Source: Streptomyces sp. HUAS ZL42 (GTDB lineage Bacteria; Actinomycetota; Actinomycetes; Streptomycetales; Streptomycetaceae). From it: DNA of 64,000 nt. The stretch spans positions 3,658,001 through 3,722,000 of the forward strand of contig NZ_CP160403.1 in NCBI RefSeq assembly GCF_040782645.1, read 5' to 3'. The notes below the pieces were generated by a model. It did no database searches. It was given only the letters and a program-made list of their open reading frames with translations, and had not been told where the DNA came from. The position numbers were made by a program, and so were the translations under genes. Shown piece by piece: positions 39,390-48,490 of this stretch. The stretch's first letter is position 1, and the number at the start of each line of letters is the position of its first letter.

Positions 39390-41510
39390 ATGACGACCGA
39401 GCCTGACTCCTTCCCCCGACGGCACGCGCGTACCCAGCGGTTCACGCTCGGCGCGCCGCGTTCGTTCACCGTGGCCCCCGACGGTTCCCGTGTCGTGTTC
39501 GTGCGCTCGGGTTCCGGTACGGACCGGGCCAACTCGCTGTGGGTTCTCGATGTGACGGACGGCGCGGAGCGCCTGGCGGCAGACCCGCGCGCGCTCCTGG
39601 GCGGCGCCTCGGAGGACCTCTCACCCGAGGAGCGGGCGCGCCGCGAACGCAGCCGCGAGGGCGGCGCAGGCATCGTCGGCTACGCCACCGACTCGGCCGT
39701 CGAGTTGGCCTCTTTCGGCTTGTCGGGGCGGCTCTTCGCGGCGGAGCTGCGGGCCGGTACCGCGCGTGAACTGCCCGTGCCCGGGCCGGTGATCGACCCC
39801 CGCCCCTCCCCCGACGGACGGCACATCGCGTACGTCGCCGGGGGCGCGCTGCGGGTCGTGGGGGCCGAGGGTGAGGGCGACCGGGCGCTCACCCTGCCGG
39901 AGTCGGAATCGGTTTCCTATGGAATGGCCGAGTTCATCGCCGCCGAGGAGATGGGCCGGTCGCGCGGTTTCTGGTGGTCGCCGGAGTCCGACCGGCTGCT
40001 CGTGGCGCGGGTGGACGACACGCCCGTGCGGCGATGGTGGATCTCCGACCCCGCCCATCCGGAACGTGAGCCACAACACGTCCCCTATCCGGCGGCCGGC
40101 ACGCCCAACGCGGACGTACGGCTGTTCGTCGTCGACCTCGCCGGGACGCGCACGGAGGTGGCCTGGGACCGGGCCCGTTTCCCGTATCTGGCGCGAGTGC
40201 ACTGGTCAGCGGCGGGTGCGCCCCTGCTGCTCGTCCAGGCGCGCGACCAGCGCAGCCAGCTGTATCTGGCGGTGGATCCGGAGTCCGGGGCGACCCGTAT
40301 GGTGCACGCCGACGAAGATCCGATTTGGCTTGATCTTTTCCCTGGAGTGCCGTCCTGGAGTCCCTCGGGACAGCTCGTGCGGATCGCCGACGAGGGCGGT
40401 GCGCGGGTGCTCACGGTCGGCGAACGGCCGCTGACCGGACCGCAGTTGCACTTGCGGGCGGTCCTCGACGTCGCGGACCACGACGTCCTGGTCTCCGCCT
40501 CGGCCGGGGCGGACGCGACGTCGCCGGAAACGGGCGAGGTGCATGTGTACCGCGTCAACGAGCTCGGCGTCGAGCGCGTCTCCCAGGAGCCGGGCGTGCA
40601 TTCGGCGGTGCGCGCCGGGGGCGTGACCGTGCTGGTGTCGGCGGTGCCGGACCGGCCGGGGGTCCAGGTGCAGGTGCTGCGGGACGGCAAGCAGGTGGCC
40701 ACCATCCCGTCGTATGCCGAAGATCCCGGTATGTCCCCCCGGGTGACCCTCACCGAAGGGGGCGCACGCCGCATTCCGTGCGCCGTACTTTTGCCACGTG
40801 ACTACGCCGGTGACACCCCCCTGCCGGTGCTCCTCGACCCCTATGGCGGTCCGCACGGCCAGCGTGTGGTCGCCGCGCACAACCCGCACCTGACCTCGCA
40901 GTGGTTCGCCGACCAGGGGTTCGCCGTGATCGTGGCCGACGGGCGGGGCACCCCGGGCCGCTCCCCCGCCTGGGAGAAGGCGATCAGGGACGACATCGCG
41001 GCGGTCGTCGTCGAGGACCAGGTCGACGCGCTCCAGGGCCTCGCCGCCGACTTCCCGCTCGATCTGAGCCGCGTCGCGGTCCGCGGCTGGTCCTTCGGCG
41101 GCTATCTGGCGGCGCTCGCGGTGCTGCGCCGCCCGGACGTCTTCCACGCGGCCGTGGTGGGCGCCCCGGTCACCGATCTGCGCCTGTACGACACCCACTA
41201 CCAGGAGCGCTACATCGGGCACCCGGACGAGCAGCCGGAGGTCTACCGCCGAAACTCGCTGATCGACGACGCGGGCCTGGTCGACGCGGCCGAGCCGCAC
41301 CGCCCGATGATGATCGTGCACGGCCTGGCGGACGACAACGTGGTGGTCGCCCACTCGCTGCGGCTGTCCTCGGCCCTGCTGGCAGCCGGCCGCCCGCACG
41401 AGGTGCTGCCGCTGTCCGGGGTGACCCACATGACCCCGCAGGAGACGGTCGCGGAGAACCTGCTGCGGCTGCAGCTGGACTTCCTGAAGCGTTCGCTGAA
41501 GCTGGCGTGA
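39390..41510 (+). CDS. Prolyl oligopeptidase-family (S9) peptidase, DPP IV-like
   Basis: The 706-residue serine peptidase has an N-terminal beta-propeller-like region (to about residue 450) and a C-terminal alpha/beta hydrolase domain. The nucleophile is in GWSFGGYLAAL (about residue 572), the Asp in VHGLADDNVV and the His in LSGVTHMTPQE. The pair EFIAAEEMGRSRGFWWSPES resembles the double-Glu motif that binds the substrate N terminus in dipeptidyl peptidase IV enzymes, so removal of N-terminal dipeptides is plausible. No signal peptide is seen, suggesting a cytoplasmic enzyme. It is next to two oligopeptide importers and may process imported peptides (inference). ATG 39390 is chosen because of the leaderless -10; the frame begins at 39312. 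Confidence 0.87.
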   Translation: MTTEPDSFPRRHARTQRFTLGAPRSFTVAPDGSRVVFVRSGSGTDRANSLWVLDVTDGAERLAADPRALLGGASEDLSPEERARRERSREGGAGIVGYATDSAVELASFGLSGRLFAAELRAGTARELPVPGPVIDPRPSPDGRHIAYVAGGALRVVGAEGEGDRALTLPESESVSYGMAEFIAAEEMGRSRGFWWSPESDRLLVARVDDTPVRRWWISDPAHPEREPQHVPYPAAGTPNADVRLFVVDLAGTRTEVAWDRARFPYLARVHWSAAGAPLLLVQARDQRSQLYLAVDPESGATRMVHADEDPIWLDLFPGVPSWSPSGQLVRIADEGGARVLTVGERPLTGPQLHLRAVLDVADHDVLVSASAGADATSPETGEVHVYRVNELGVERVSQEPGVHSAVRAGGVTVLVSAVPDRPGVQVQVLRDGKQVATIPSYAEDPGMSPRVTLTEGGARRIPCAVLLPRDYAGDTPLPVLLDPYGGPHGQRVVAAHNPHLTSQWFADQGFAVIVADGRGTPGRSPAWEKAIRDDIAAVVVEDQVDALQGLAADFPLDLSRVAVRGWSFGGYLAALAVLRRPDVFHAAVVGAPVTDLRLYDTHYQERYIGHPDEQPEVYRRNSLIDDAGLVDAAEPHRPMMIVHGLADDNVVVAHSLRLSSALLAAGRPHEVLPLSGVTHMTPQETVAENLLRLQLDFLKRSLKLA

Positions 41511-41516
41511 ACAGCA

Positions 41517-41550
41517 ACGAGCCGGGGTGACATGGCGCACCCCGGCTCGT
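41517..41550 (+). terminator. 13-bp hairpin after the S9 peptidase gene
   Basis: Arms 41517-41529 and 41538-41550 pair perfectly around an eight-base loop and are followed by TTTA. It may also act on the minus-strand oligopeptide operon that ends at 41659. Confidence 0.8.
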
Positions 41551-41658
41551 TTACGGCACCCGCACGGCCGTACGTTGTTCAGAGTGACGCGTCCGTATAT
41601 CGGGCTCGGGTCGGCCAAGTTGCCTGCGTGTTAACGCGATTGGTGCACGTTTGTGCGG

Positions 41659-42720
41659 TTATGCTGCCCCGTTCACAAGATCGTCCTGCCCTTCCTCGGG
41701 CGGCACCATCTGCTTCTCTTCCGCAAAGTGGCATGCCGAGTCGTGGGCCGCGGGACCGGGGGTGAGCCGGAACCCTTCGGGCACCGCGAGCAGCGGCACC
41801 TCCAGCGCGCACCGCTCCCGCGCCTTCCAGCAGCGGGTGCGGAAGCGGCACCCCGAGGGGATGTTCGTCGGTGACGGCACATCACCGTGCAGGATGATCC
41901 GCTCCCGGTGCTCCCGCGCCTCCGGGTCGGGCAGGGGCACCGCGGACAGCAGCGCCTGGGTGTAGGGGTGCGTGGGATGGTCGTAGATCTCGGTGTCCCT
42001 GCCGGTCTCCACGATGCGGCCGAGGTACATCACCCCGACCCGGTCGGAGATGTGCCGCACGATCGAGAGGTCGTGTGCGATGAAGACGTAGGACAGCTCG
42101 AACTCGCTCTGCAGCCGGTCCATCAGGTTGACGACCTGCGCCTGCACGGACACGTCCAGGGCGGAGACCGGCTCGTCGGCGACGATCACCTCGGGGCGCA
42201 GCGCCAGTCCCCGGGCGATGCCGATGCGTTGGCGCTGGCCACCGGAGAACTGGTGCGGGTAGCGGTTGACGTGTTCGGGGTTCAGGCCGACGACGTCGAG
42301 GAGTTCCTGGACCTTCCTGCGCCGGTCGCCCTTCGGGGCCGCGTCGGGGTGGATCTCGTACGGCTCCCCGACGATGTCCCCCACGGTCATACGGGGGTTG
42401 AGGGAGGTGTACGGGTCCTGGAAAACCATCTGGATGTTGCGGCGTACGGCCTTCAGCGCCTTCCCGGAGAGCTTGGTGATGTCCTCGCCCCGGTAGCGGA
42501 TCTCCCCCGCCGTCGGCCTCTCCAGGTTGACCAGCATCTTGGCGACCGTGGACTTGCCGCAGCCGGACTCGCCCACGATGCCGAGGGTCTCGCCGCGGCC
42601 CAGCGTGAGGTCCACCCCGTCGACGGCCTTCACCGACCCGACCTGCTTCTTGAAGACGATCCCCTGTGTGAGCGGGTAGTGCTTGTACAGGCCGCTGACC
42701 TCCAGAACCGGCTCAGCCAT
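41659..42720 (-). CDS. Oligopeptide ABC transporter ATPase, OppF type
   Basis: The 353-residue ATPase has Walker [16 protein letters not shown]-loop [13 protein letters not shown], signature [17 protein letters not shown], Walker [17 protein letters not shown] and the H-loop in [11 protein letters not shown]. The C-terminal oligopeptide-transporter extension holds [25 protein letters not shown], with the cysteines of an iron-sulfur-like motif found in Opp ATPases. It powers the second peptide importer as partner of the OppD-type ATPase, with which it overlaps by eight bases. It is the last gene of the operon. Confidence 0.93.
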   Translation of the reverse strand: MAEPVLEVSGLYKHYPLTQGIVFKKQVGSVKAVDGVDLTLGRGETLGIVGESGCGKSTVAKMLVNLERPTAGEIRYRGEDITKLSGKALKAVRRNIQMVFQDPYTSLNPRMTVGDIVGEPYEIHPDAAPKGDRRRKVQELLDVVGLNPEHVNRYPHQFSGGQRQRIGIARGLALRPEVIVADEPVSALDVSVQAQVVNLMDRLQSEFELSYVFIAHDLSIVRHISDRVGVMYLGRIVETGRDTEIYDHPTHPYTQALLSAVPLPDPEAREHRERIILHGDVPSPTNIPSGCRFRTRCWKARERCALEVPLLAVPEGFRLTPGPAAHDSACHFAEEKQMVPPEEGQDDLVNGAA

Positions 42721-43687
42721 GCAGGCACTCCCTCCAGAAGTGGCAGGCGCTGCCCCTGTCCTCGTCCACCTCGTGCAGGGGCGGCTCGTCGGTCCGGCAC
42801 ACGTCCTGGGCCATCGGGCAACGGGGGTGGAAGGCGCAGCCCGGCGGGATGTGCATGAGGCCGGGCGGCAGGCCCTTGATGGCGCAGAGCTGCTGGCCCT
42901 TCTGGTCCAGGCGCGGGACGGAGTCCAGCAGGCCGCGGGTGTACGGGTGCGCCGGTGCCTTGTAGATGTCGTGCACCGGGGCCGACTCGACGATCCGGCC
43001 CGCGTACATGACGGCGATCCGGTCCGCCACGTCCGCGACCACCCCCAGGTCGTGGGTGATGAGGATCAGCCCCATGTGGTACTCGCGCTGCAGATCTGCG
43101 AGCAGGTCCATGACCTGGGCCTGGACGGTGACGTCGAGGGCGGTGGTCGGCTCGTCGGCGATGATCAGGGCCGGTTCGAGGGCGAGCGCCATCGCGATCA
43201 TGATGCGCTGGCGCATGCCGCCGGAGAACTGGTGCGGGTAGTCCCTGACGCGCTCCCTGGCCGCCGGGATGCGCACCCGGTCCATCAGGTCGACGGCCCT
43301 GGCCCGCGCGTCCTTGCGGGACATCCCCCGGTGCACGACGAACATCTCGCCGAGCTGGTCGCCCACGGAGAGCACGGGGTTCAGGGACGACAGCGCGTCC
43401 TGGAAGATCATGGCCATCTCGGCGCCGCGGACCCTGCGCCGTTCCTCCTCCTTGAGCTTGAGCAGGTCCCTGCCCTGGAAGAGGACTTCGCCGCCCGTGA
43501 TCCTCCCGGGAGGCATGTCGAGGATCCCCATGACCGCCTGCGCGGTGACGGACTTGCCCGACCCGGACTCACCGAGCACGGCGAGCGTCTCCCCCGCGTC
43601 CACGCCGTAACTGACACCGTTGACGGCCTTGGCGACCCCGTCCCGCGTACGGAACTCCACGCGCAGATCACGCACTTCGAGCAGCAT
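42713..43687 (-). CDS. Oligopeptide ABC transporter ATPase, OppD type
   Basis: A 324-residue ATPase with Walker [16 protein letters not shown]-loop [13 protein letters not shown], signature [17 protein letters not shown], Walker [17 protein letters not shown] and [16 protein letters not shown]. The C-terminal part [24 protein letters not shown] is the usual Opp extension with conserved cysteines. The GKSVTAQAV variant and GGMRQR signature mark the OppD rather than the OppF type. It lies 62 bases downstream of the permease; that gap holds a degenerate copy of the permease C terminus. Confidence 0.93.
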   Translation of the reverse strand: MLLEVRDLRVEFRTRDGVAKAVNGVSYGVDAGETLAVLGESGSGKSVTAQAVMGILDMPPGRITGGEVLFQGRDLLKLKEEERRRVRGAEMAMIFQDALSSLNPVLSVGDQLGEMFVVHRGMSRKDARARAVDLMDRVRIPAARERVRDYPHQFSGGMRQRIMIAMALALEPALIIADEPTTALDVTVQAQVMDLLADLQREYHMGLILITHDLGVVADVADRIAVMYAGRIVESAPVHDIYKAPAHPYTRGLLDSVPRLDQKGQQLCAIKGLPPGLMHIPPGCAFHPRCPMAQDVCRTDEPPLHEVDEDRGSACHFWRECLHG

Positions 43688-43694
43688 GACACCG

Positions 43695-43783
43695 TCACCT
43701 CAACTCCGGATCGAGGACGTCGCGCACCCAGCCGTTCGACAACACCGCCTCACCTCAACTTCGGATCGAGGGCGTCGCGCACC
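43695..43783 (-). repeat. 34-base echo of the permease 3' end
   Basis: Bases 43695-43728 match 43750-43783 with two mismatches. On the minus strand the extra copy reads VRDVLDPELR followed by a stop, next to the true ending VRDALDPKLR. It looks like the leftover 3' tip of a second permease gene. Confidence 0.7.
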
Positions 43784-44757
43784 GCGTCGCCCAGCATGAT
43801 GAAGGCCAGGACGGTGATGGCGAGGGCGCCGGAGGGCCACAGGAGGGCGTGAGGGGCGTTGCGGATGTAGGGGGAGGCCGCGGAGATGTCGATGCCCCAG
43901 GACACGCTCGGCGGCTTCAGGCCCACGCCCAGGTACGACAGGTTCGCCTCCAGGGCGATGTACGTGCCGAGCGCGATGGTCGCCACGACGATCACAGGGG
44001 CCACGGCGTTGGGCGCGATGTGGCGCAGCAGGAGACGGGAGTTGGAGGCGCCCAGGGCTCGCGCGGCCTGTACGTAGTCGTTCTGCTTGGCCGTGATGAC
44101 GGAGCCGCGGGCGATGCGGGAGATCTGCGGCCAGCCGAGCAGCACCATGAACCCGATGACCGGCCAGACGGTGTTGCTGGTGACCACCGACAGCAGGACG
44201 AGGCCGCCGAGCACGACCGGGATCGCGAAGAAGACGTCGGTGATCCGGGACAGGAGCGAGTCCCAGGCCCCGCCGAAGAAGCCGGCGAGCCCGCCCAGGA
44301 CCGAGCCGAGGAGCGCGACGCCCAGCGTGGCGCAGACGCCGACCGTGACGGACGAACGCGCGCCGTAGACCGTGCGCGTGTACACGTCGCAGCCCTGCCC
44401 GTCGTAGCCGAACGGGTGCCCCGGCTGGGACCCCTGCTGGGCCTTGGCCAGGTCGCACTTGAGGGGGCTGCCGGAGGCGATCGCCGAGGGCCACAGGGAG
44501 ATGAAGACCAGGAACAGGATGATCAGCCCCGAGACGATGAAGACGGGGTTGCGGCACAGGTCGCGCCGGGCGTCGGACCAGAGGCTGCGGGGTTTCCCTG
44601 CGGGGCCCGTGTCCTGCGGACCCGCGGGCGCCCGTCCGCCGGGGGCGGCTGATGGAGGCCGCTCGAGCGTCTCCGCCTCTGTCGTGGCCAGGTCCATGCT
44701 CCCGCCCATGCTCGTCCCCGCGACGGCGCCCTCGGACTCGAACGGCTGCTCAGGCAT
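43750..44757 (-). CDS. Oligopeptide ABC transporter permease, OppC type
   Basis: The 335-residue membrane protein has a cytoplasmic N-terminal part and about six helices, starting with PVFIVSGLIILFLVFISLWP. The EAA loop that contacts the ATPases reads ARALGASNSRLLLRHIAPN. The length and the extracytoplasmic insert after helix 1 (SPLKCDLAKAQQGSQPGHPFGYDGQGCDVYTRTVYG) fit OppC/DppC. It overlaps the upstream OppB-type gene by eight bases, so the two permease subunits are co-translated. Confidence 0.92.
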   Translation of the reverse strand: MPEQPFESEGAVAGTSMGGSMDLATTEAETLERPPSAAPGGRAPAGPQDTGPAGKPRSLWSDARRDLCRNPVFIVSGLIILFLVFISLWPSAIASGSPLKCDLAKAQQGSQPGHPFGYDGQGCDVYTRTVYGARSSVTVGVCATLGVALLGSVLGGLAGFFGGAWDSLLSRITDVFFAIPVVLGGLVLLSVVTSNTVWPVIGFMVLLGWPQISRIARGSVITAKQNDYVQAARALGASNSRLLLRHIAPNAVAPVIVVATIALGTYIALEANLSYLGVGLKPPSVSWGIDISAASPYIRNAPHALLWPSGALAITVLAFIMLGDAVRDALDPKLR

Positions 44758-45673
44758 AGCGGATCCTCGGGTCGAGTACGGCGTACAACAGGTCGACGAC
44801 CAGGTTGCAGACGAGGAAGACGAGCACGAGGACGGTCACGAAGCCCACGACGGTCTGCGTGTTCTGCCGGAGGATCCCCTGGTAGAGCTGGTAGCCGACG
44901 CCGTGGATGTTGAAGATCCGCTCGGTGACGATCGCGCCGCCCATGAGGAAGCCCACGTCGGCACCGATGAACGTGACGACGGGGATGAGGGAGTTGCGCA
45001 GCAGGTGCTTCGTGATGACGCGCCGTCTCGGCAGGCCCTTGGCGACGGCCGTACGGACGTAGTCGGAGCGTCTGTTCTCCGCGATGGACGTGCGGGTCAG
45101 GCGGGTCACATAGGCGAGGGAGACGGAGGCGAGGACGAGCCCGGGGAGGATCAGCTCGTCGAAGGGCGCCTCCGGGGAGACGGACGGTGCGATCCAGCCC
45201 CATTCGACGCCGAGCAGCAGTTGCAGCAGCAGGCCGGTGACGAAGGTGGGGATCGAGATGACGACGAGGGTGAGCACGAGGACCGACGTGTCGACGGGGC
45301 GGCCGCGGCGCAGCCCTGTGACGACCCCGAGCGTGATGCCGATGACGATCTCGAAGAGGATCGCCACGATCGTCAGCCGGATGGTGACCGGGAAGGCCGT
45401 CGACATCAGCTCGGTGACCTTCTGGCCGTTGAACGCCGTCCCGAAGTCGCCGGTGAAGACGTTCCCCATGTAGGTCAGGTACTGCTGCCAGACCGGCTTG
45501 TCGAGGCCGAACTCCTTCCTGAGCTGGGCGGCCGTCGCCGGGTCGCACTGCCGGTCCCCGCACAGCCCCGCGACGGGGTCGCCCATCACGTTCACCATCA
45601 GGAAGATCAGCAGTGTGGCGCCGATGAAGACAGGGATCATCTGCAGCAGGCGCCGGACGACGTAGCGTCCCAC
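44750..45673 (-). CDS. Oligopeptide ABC transporter permease, OppB type
   Basis: This 307-residue protein starts MGRYVVRRLLQMIPVFIGATLLIFLMVN, the standard OppB/DppB first helix. The insert with LCGDRQCDPATAAQLRKEFGLDKPVWQQYL follows, and later the EAA loop TAVAKGLPRRRVITKHLLRNSLIP. It forms the channel with the OppC-type subunit. The gene starts six bases after the stop of the binding-protein gene, in the same transcript. Confidence 0.92.
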   Translation of the reverse strand: MGRYVVRRLLQMIPVFIGATLLIFLMVNVMGDPVAGLCGDRQCDPATAAQLRKEFGLDKPVWQQYLTYMGNVFTGDFGTAFNGQKVTELMSTAFPVTIRLTIVAILFEIVIGITLGVVTGLRRGRPVDTSVLVLTLVVISIPTFVTGLLLQLLLGVEWGWIAPSVSPEAPFDELILPGLVLASVSLAYVTRLTRTSIAENRRSDYVRTAVAKGLPRRRVITKHLLRNSLIPVVTFIGADVGFLMGGAIVTERIFNIHGVGYQLYQGILRQNTQTVVGFVTVLVLVFLVCNLVVDLLYAVLDPRIRYA

Positions 45674-45679
45674 GGTGGC

Positions 45680-47311
45680 TCAGCCGACCTTGATCTCGTT
45701 GTAGACGGGGACGCTGAACGGGTTGAGGGCCACGTTGGACAGCCGCTGCGACCAGCCGGCGCTGCCGTTCTGGTACCAGAGCGGGATGGCGGCCATGTTG
45801 TCGCGGACGACTTCCTCGGCCTTCTGGAAGAGGCTGATCGCCTTGGCGGTGTTCGCCTCGGCGTTCGCCTCGTCGACGAGCTTGTCGAAGTCCTTGTTGG
45901 ACCACTTGCCGTCGTTGGAGGAGGCGTTGGTGTAGTACAGCGGCTGCAGGAAGTTCTGGAGCAGCGGGTAGTCCATCTGCCAGCCCGCCCGGAAGGGGCC
46001 CGACAGCTTCTGCTGCGAGGCCTGGTTGCGGAAGTCCGCGAAGGTGCCGACCGGGTTGCCGACACAGGCGTTGTCTTTGCCCAGGGCGTTGTTGATGGAG
46101 TTGCAGACGGCGTCGACCCACAGCTTGTGGGATCCGGCGTCCGCGTTGTAAGTGATCTTGATGCTCCCGCCGGGCAGCCCGCCGCCCTCCGCGATCAGCT
46201 TCTTGGCCGCGTCCGGGTCGTACACGCACCACTCACCGCACAGCTTGTTGTCGTAGCCGCCGTCCCTCCCGAGGACCGGCGAGCTCCAGTCGGTGACGGG
46301 GGTGCGGGTTCTGTTGAAGATCGTCTCGGTGATCTGCTCGCGGTCGATCGCCCGGGACAGGCCCTTGCGGACCTTGTCCATGCCGGGCTTGGCCCAGTTC
46401 TCGTCGTAGTACGGGAAGGCGAGGGTCTGGATGATGCCGGCAGGGGTGTTGAGGTACCGCTCACCGAGGTCGTTGCCGACGTTCTTGAGCTGCTGGGCCG
46501 GTACGTCGTCGACGAGGTCGAGGTTGCCGGCCATGAGGTCGGTGTAGGCGGTGTTGTTGTCCGTGTAGACCTTGAGGGTGACGCCGTCGTTCCGGGCCTT
46601 GTCCGTGCCCGCGTAGCCGTCCCACTTCCTGAGGTTCATCTCGGAGCCCTTGGTGTAGGACTCGACGGTGTACGGGCCGTTGCCCACGGGCTTGCTCAGC
46701 CAGGCGGCGTGGTCGTCGTAGAACGCCTTGGGGAGCGGGACGAAGGCGTTGTAGCCGAGGGTGTCCGGGAACGTCGAGAACTTCTGGATGAGCTTGACGG
46801 TGAACGTCCGGTCGTCGACGACCTTCAGGCCGGACATGGTGTCGGCGGTCTGCGTGCCCGTCTCCGGGTGGACCTTGTCGTAGCCCTCGATGTACCCGAA
46901 GAAGTACGCGTTCTTCTGGTTGTTCTTCAGACTTGCGCCGTAGTTCCAGGCGTCCACGAAGGACTGCGCGGTGACCTTCTCGCCGTTGCTGAAGGTCCAG
47001 CCGTCCTTGATGGTGATGGTGAAGTTCTGCGAGTCGGAGGTGTCGATCTTCTCGGCGAGCATGTCGCCGGCGGCGCCGGTCTTCGGGTCGTACCGCTTCA
47101 GACCGCGGAAGATCATGTCCATCACCTTGCCGCCCTGCACCTCGTTGGTGTTGGCCGGCTCCAACGGGTTCTGCGGATCGGTCCAGGAGGCGCTGAGCAC
47201 CGCACTGCCACCACTGCTGCCGCCGCCGTCGCCCCCGCCCCCACATGCCGTCGCCGCGAGCGCTGCCGCCGCCGCGCAGGCGACCCATCGGGCGTGCGTG
47301 GCTCCGCGCAT
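45680..47311 (-). CDS. Peptide-binding lipoprotein of the second oligopeptide importer (SBP family 5)
   Basis: A 543-residue extracytoplasmic lipoprotein. Signal peptide and lipobox end in LAATACGGGG, followed by a Gly-rich linker. The family 5 signature is GAAGDMLAEKIDTSDSQNFTITIKDGWTFSNGEKVTAQSFVDAWNYG. Conserved late pieces are VRKGLSRAIDREQITETIFN and GFADF-like loops. It captures peptides and delivers them to the two permeases encoded downstream. It heads its operon; the 1.2-kb region before it is filled by the 185-bp repeats, so the promoter is probably within the 108 bases before 47419 or in the repeats. Confidence 0.92.
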   Translation of the reverse strand: MRGATHARWVACAAAAALAATACGGGGDGGGSSGGSAVLSASWTDPQNPLEPANTNEVQGGKVMDMIFRGLKRYDPKTGAAGDMLAEKIDTSDSQNFTITIKDGWTFSNGEKVTAQSFVDAWNYGASLKNNQKNAYFFGYIEGYDKVHPETGTQTADTMSGLKVVDDRTFTVKLIQKFSTFPDTLGYNAFVPLPKAFYDDHAAWLSKPVGNGPYTVESYTKGSEMNLRKWDGYAGTDKARNDGVTLKVYTDNNTAYTDLMAGNLDLVDDVPAQQLKNVGNDLGERYLNTPAGIIQTLAFPYYDENWAKPGMDKVRKGLSRAIDREQITETIFNRTRTPVTDWSSPVLGRDGGYDNKLCGEWCVYDPDAAKKLIAEGGGLPGGSIKITYNADAGSHKLWVDAVCNSINNALGKDNACVGNPVGTFADFRNQASQQKLSGPFRAGWQMDYPLLQNFLQPLYYTNASSNDGKWSNKDFDKLVDEANAEANTAKAISLFQKAEEVVRDNMAAIPLWYQNGSAGWSQRLSNVALNPFSVPVYNEIKVG

Positions 47312-47418
47312 GGATGCCTCCTCGTGAATGAACCGTTACCGGCCAATATCGGCACGAAGAGCGCGTTACGCATGCGCAGCCACCCGTACGGGTCTATGGG
47401 GGCGGGGTGATGGGGGCG

Positions 47419-48145
47419 GGGCGGTTCCCGACCTGGGCCTCTGCCGTCCGCGGCGATGCTCGTGGGTACTTCGGCGGCGAGTCGCGGGCGGCTCACCGCG
47501 GTGCGCGCGACGCCGCCCCTACGGGCGGATCGTCCGAGACCCGCAATCCCGGCGCGGGCACGCGTGAGGCGGGGCTGCGCGAGGCGGGCGCGGGACGGTT
47601 CCCGACATGGGGACGGGACTGGGCTTCTGCCGCCGCGGCGATCCTCGTAGGTACTTCGGCGGCGAGTCGCGGGCGGCTCACCGCGGTGCGCGCGACGCCG
47701 CCCCTACGGGCGGATCGTCCGAGACCCGCAATCCCGGCGCGGGCACGCGTGAGGAGGGGCTGCGCGAGGCGGGCGCGAGGCGGTTCCCGACATGGGGACG
47801 GGACTGGGCTTCTGCCGCCGCGGCGATCCTCGTAGGTACTTCGGCGGCGAGTCGCGGGCGGCTCACCGCGGTGCGCGCGACGCCGCCCCTACGGGCGGAT
47901 CGTCCGAGACCCGCAATCCCGGCGCGGGCACGCGTGAGGCGGGGCTGCGCGAGGCGGGCGCGGGACGGTTCCCGACATGGGGACGGGACTGGGCTTCTGC
48001 CGCCGCGGCGATCCTCGTAGGTACTTCGGCGGCGAGTCGCGGGCGGCTCACCGCGGTGCGCGCGACGCCGCCCCTACGGGCGGATCGTCCGAGACCCGCA
48101 ATCCCGGCGCGGGCACGCGTGAGGAGGGGCTGCGCGAGGCGGGCG
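47419..48145. repeat. Four tandem copies of a 185-bp unit
   Basis: The marker CGGTTCCCGAC recurs at about 47420, 47596, 47781 and 47966; the last three are exactly 185 bases apart. The first copy is shorter by about 9 bases and diverged at its start. Copy ends alternate: copies 1 and 3 end in GAGGCGGGGC..., copies 2 and 4 in GAGGAGGGGC..., an A-B-A-B order. Each unit can fold: CCGCCC-CTAC-GGGCGG is a perfect hairpin, and GGCGGCGAGTCGCG pairs nearly fully with CGCGCGACGCCGCC. Confidence 0.9.
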
Positions 48146-48418
48146 CCCCGTCGTCGGGGACCGCGTCACGTTCACGTCGACGTTCGCGGTGCCCGCGTGG
48201 CCACGCCCCAGGGAAAGCCGCGGGGGCACGCTGCGTTCCTCATCCTTGGCCGCGTCGACCGTCTCCCGACGGAGGACGAGCTCGCCGTACGACAGCGCCA
48301 CGCGGACGGCATCGGGCTCGTCGCCCCGCCCGCTCCTGCCGCACGGCACGGGGAGCAGTGGACTCACGAATCCGTGCATGAGGCAGCCGCTCCGAGCGGG
48401 CCCCGTACGACAACGCAA

Positions 48419-48455
48419 CGGGGCCGGCAGCGGGCGTTGCGCCCCGCCGGCCCCG
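48419..48455 (-). terminator. Hairpin after the bldK-like operon
   Basis: Arms 48419-48428 and 48446-48455 pair perfectly and the inner part pairs further (GGGC/GCCC). It lies 36 bases past the stop of the last gene of the operon. Confidence 0.75.
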
Positions 48456-48490
48456 GCGTCGTCACCCCCGTACGACAAGCCCGGGAAGGG

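Larger units (their letters stand above)
47312..48490. other. 1.2-kb intergenic region with a repeat array and no convincing gene
   Basis: The region separates the two oligopeptide operons. It holds the 185-bp repeat array (47419-48145), a hairpin (48419-48455) and about 270 bases (48150-48418) whose minus-strand frame reads GDEPDAVRVALSYGELVLRRETVDAAKDEERSVPP and so on. That stretch could be a gene fragment but has no start and no family I recognise. ORFs inside the repeats change frame between copies, because 185 is not a multiple of three. Confidence 0.6.

Noticed and set aside
44444..47410. A 988-residue plus-strand ORF
   Set aside because: Antisense shadow of the OppB-type, OppC-type and binding-protein genes, made possible by very high third-position GC.
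47456..48051. Repeated 62-residue ORFs inside the 185-bp units
   Set aside because: They recur only because the DNA repeats. The period is not divisible by three, no ribosome binding site is present and frames end at the unit edges.
47419..48145. CRISPR array
   Set aside because: The repeat is 185 bases with no unique spacers and there are no cas genes.
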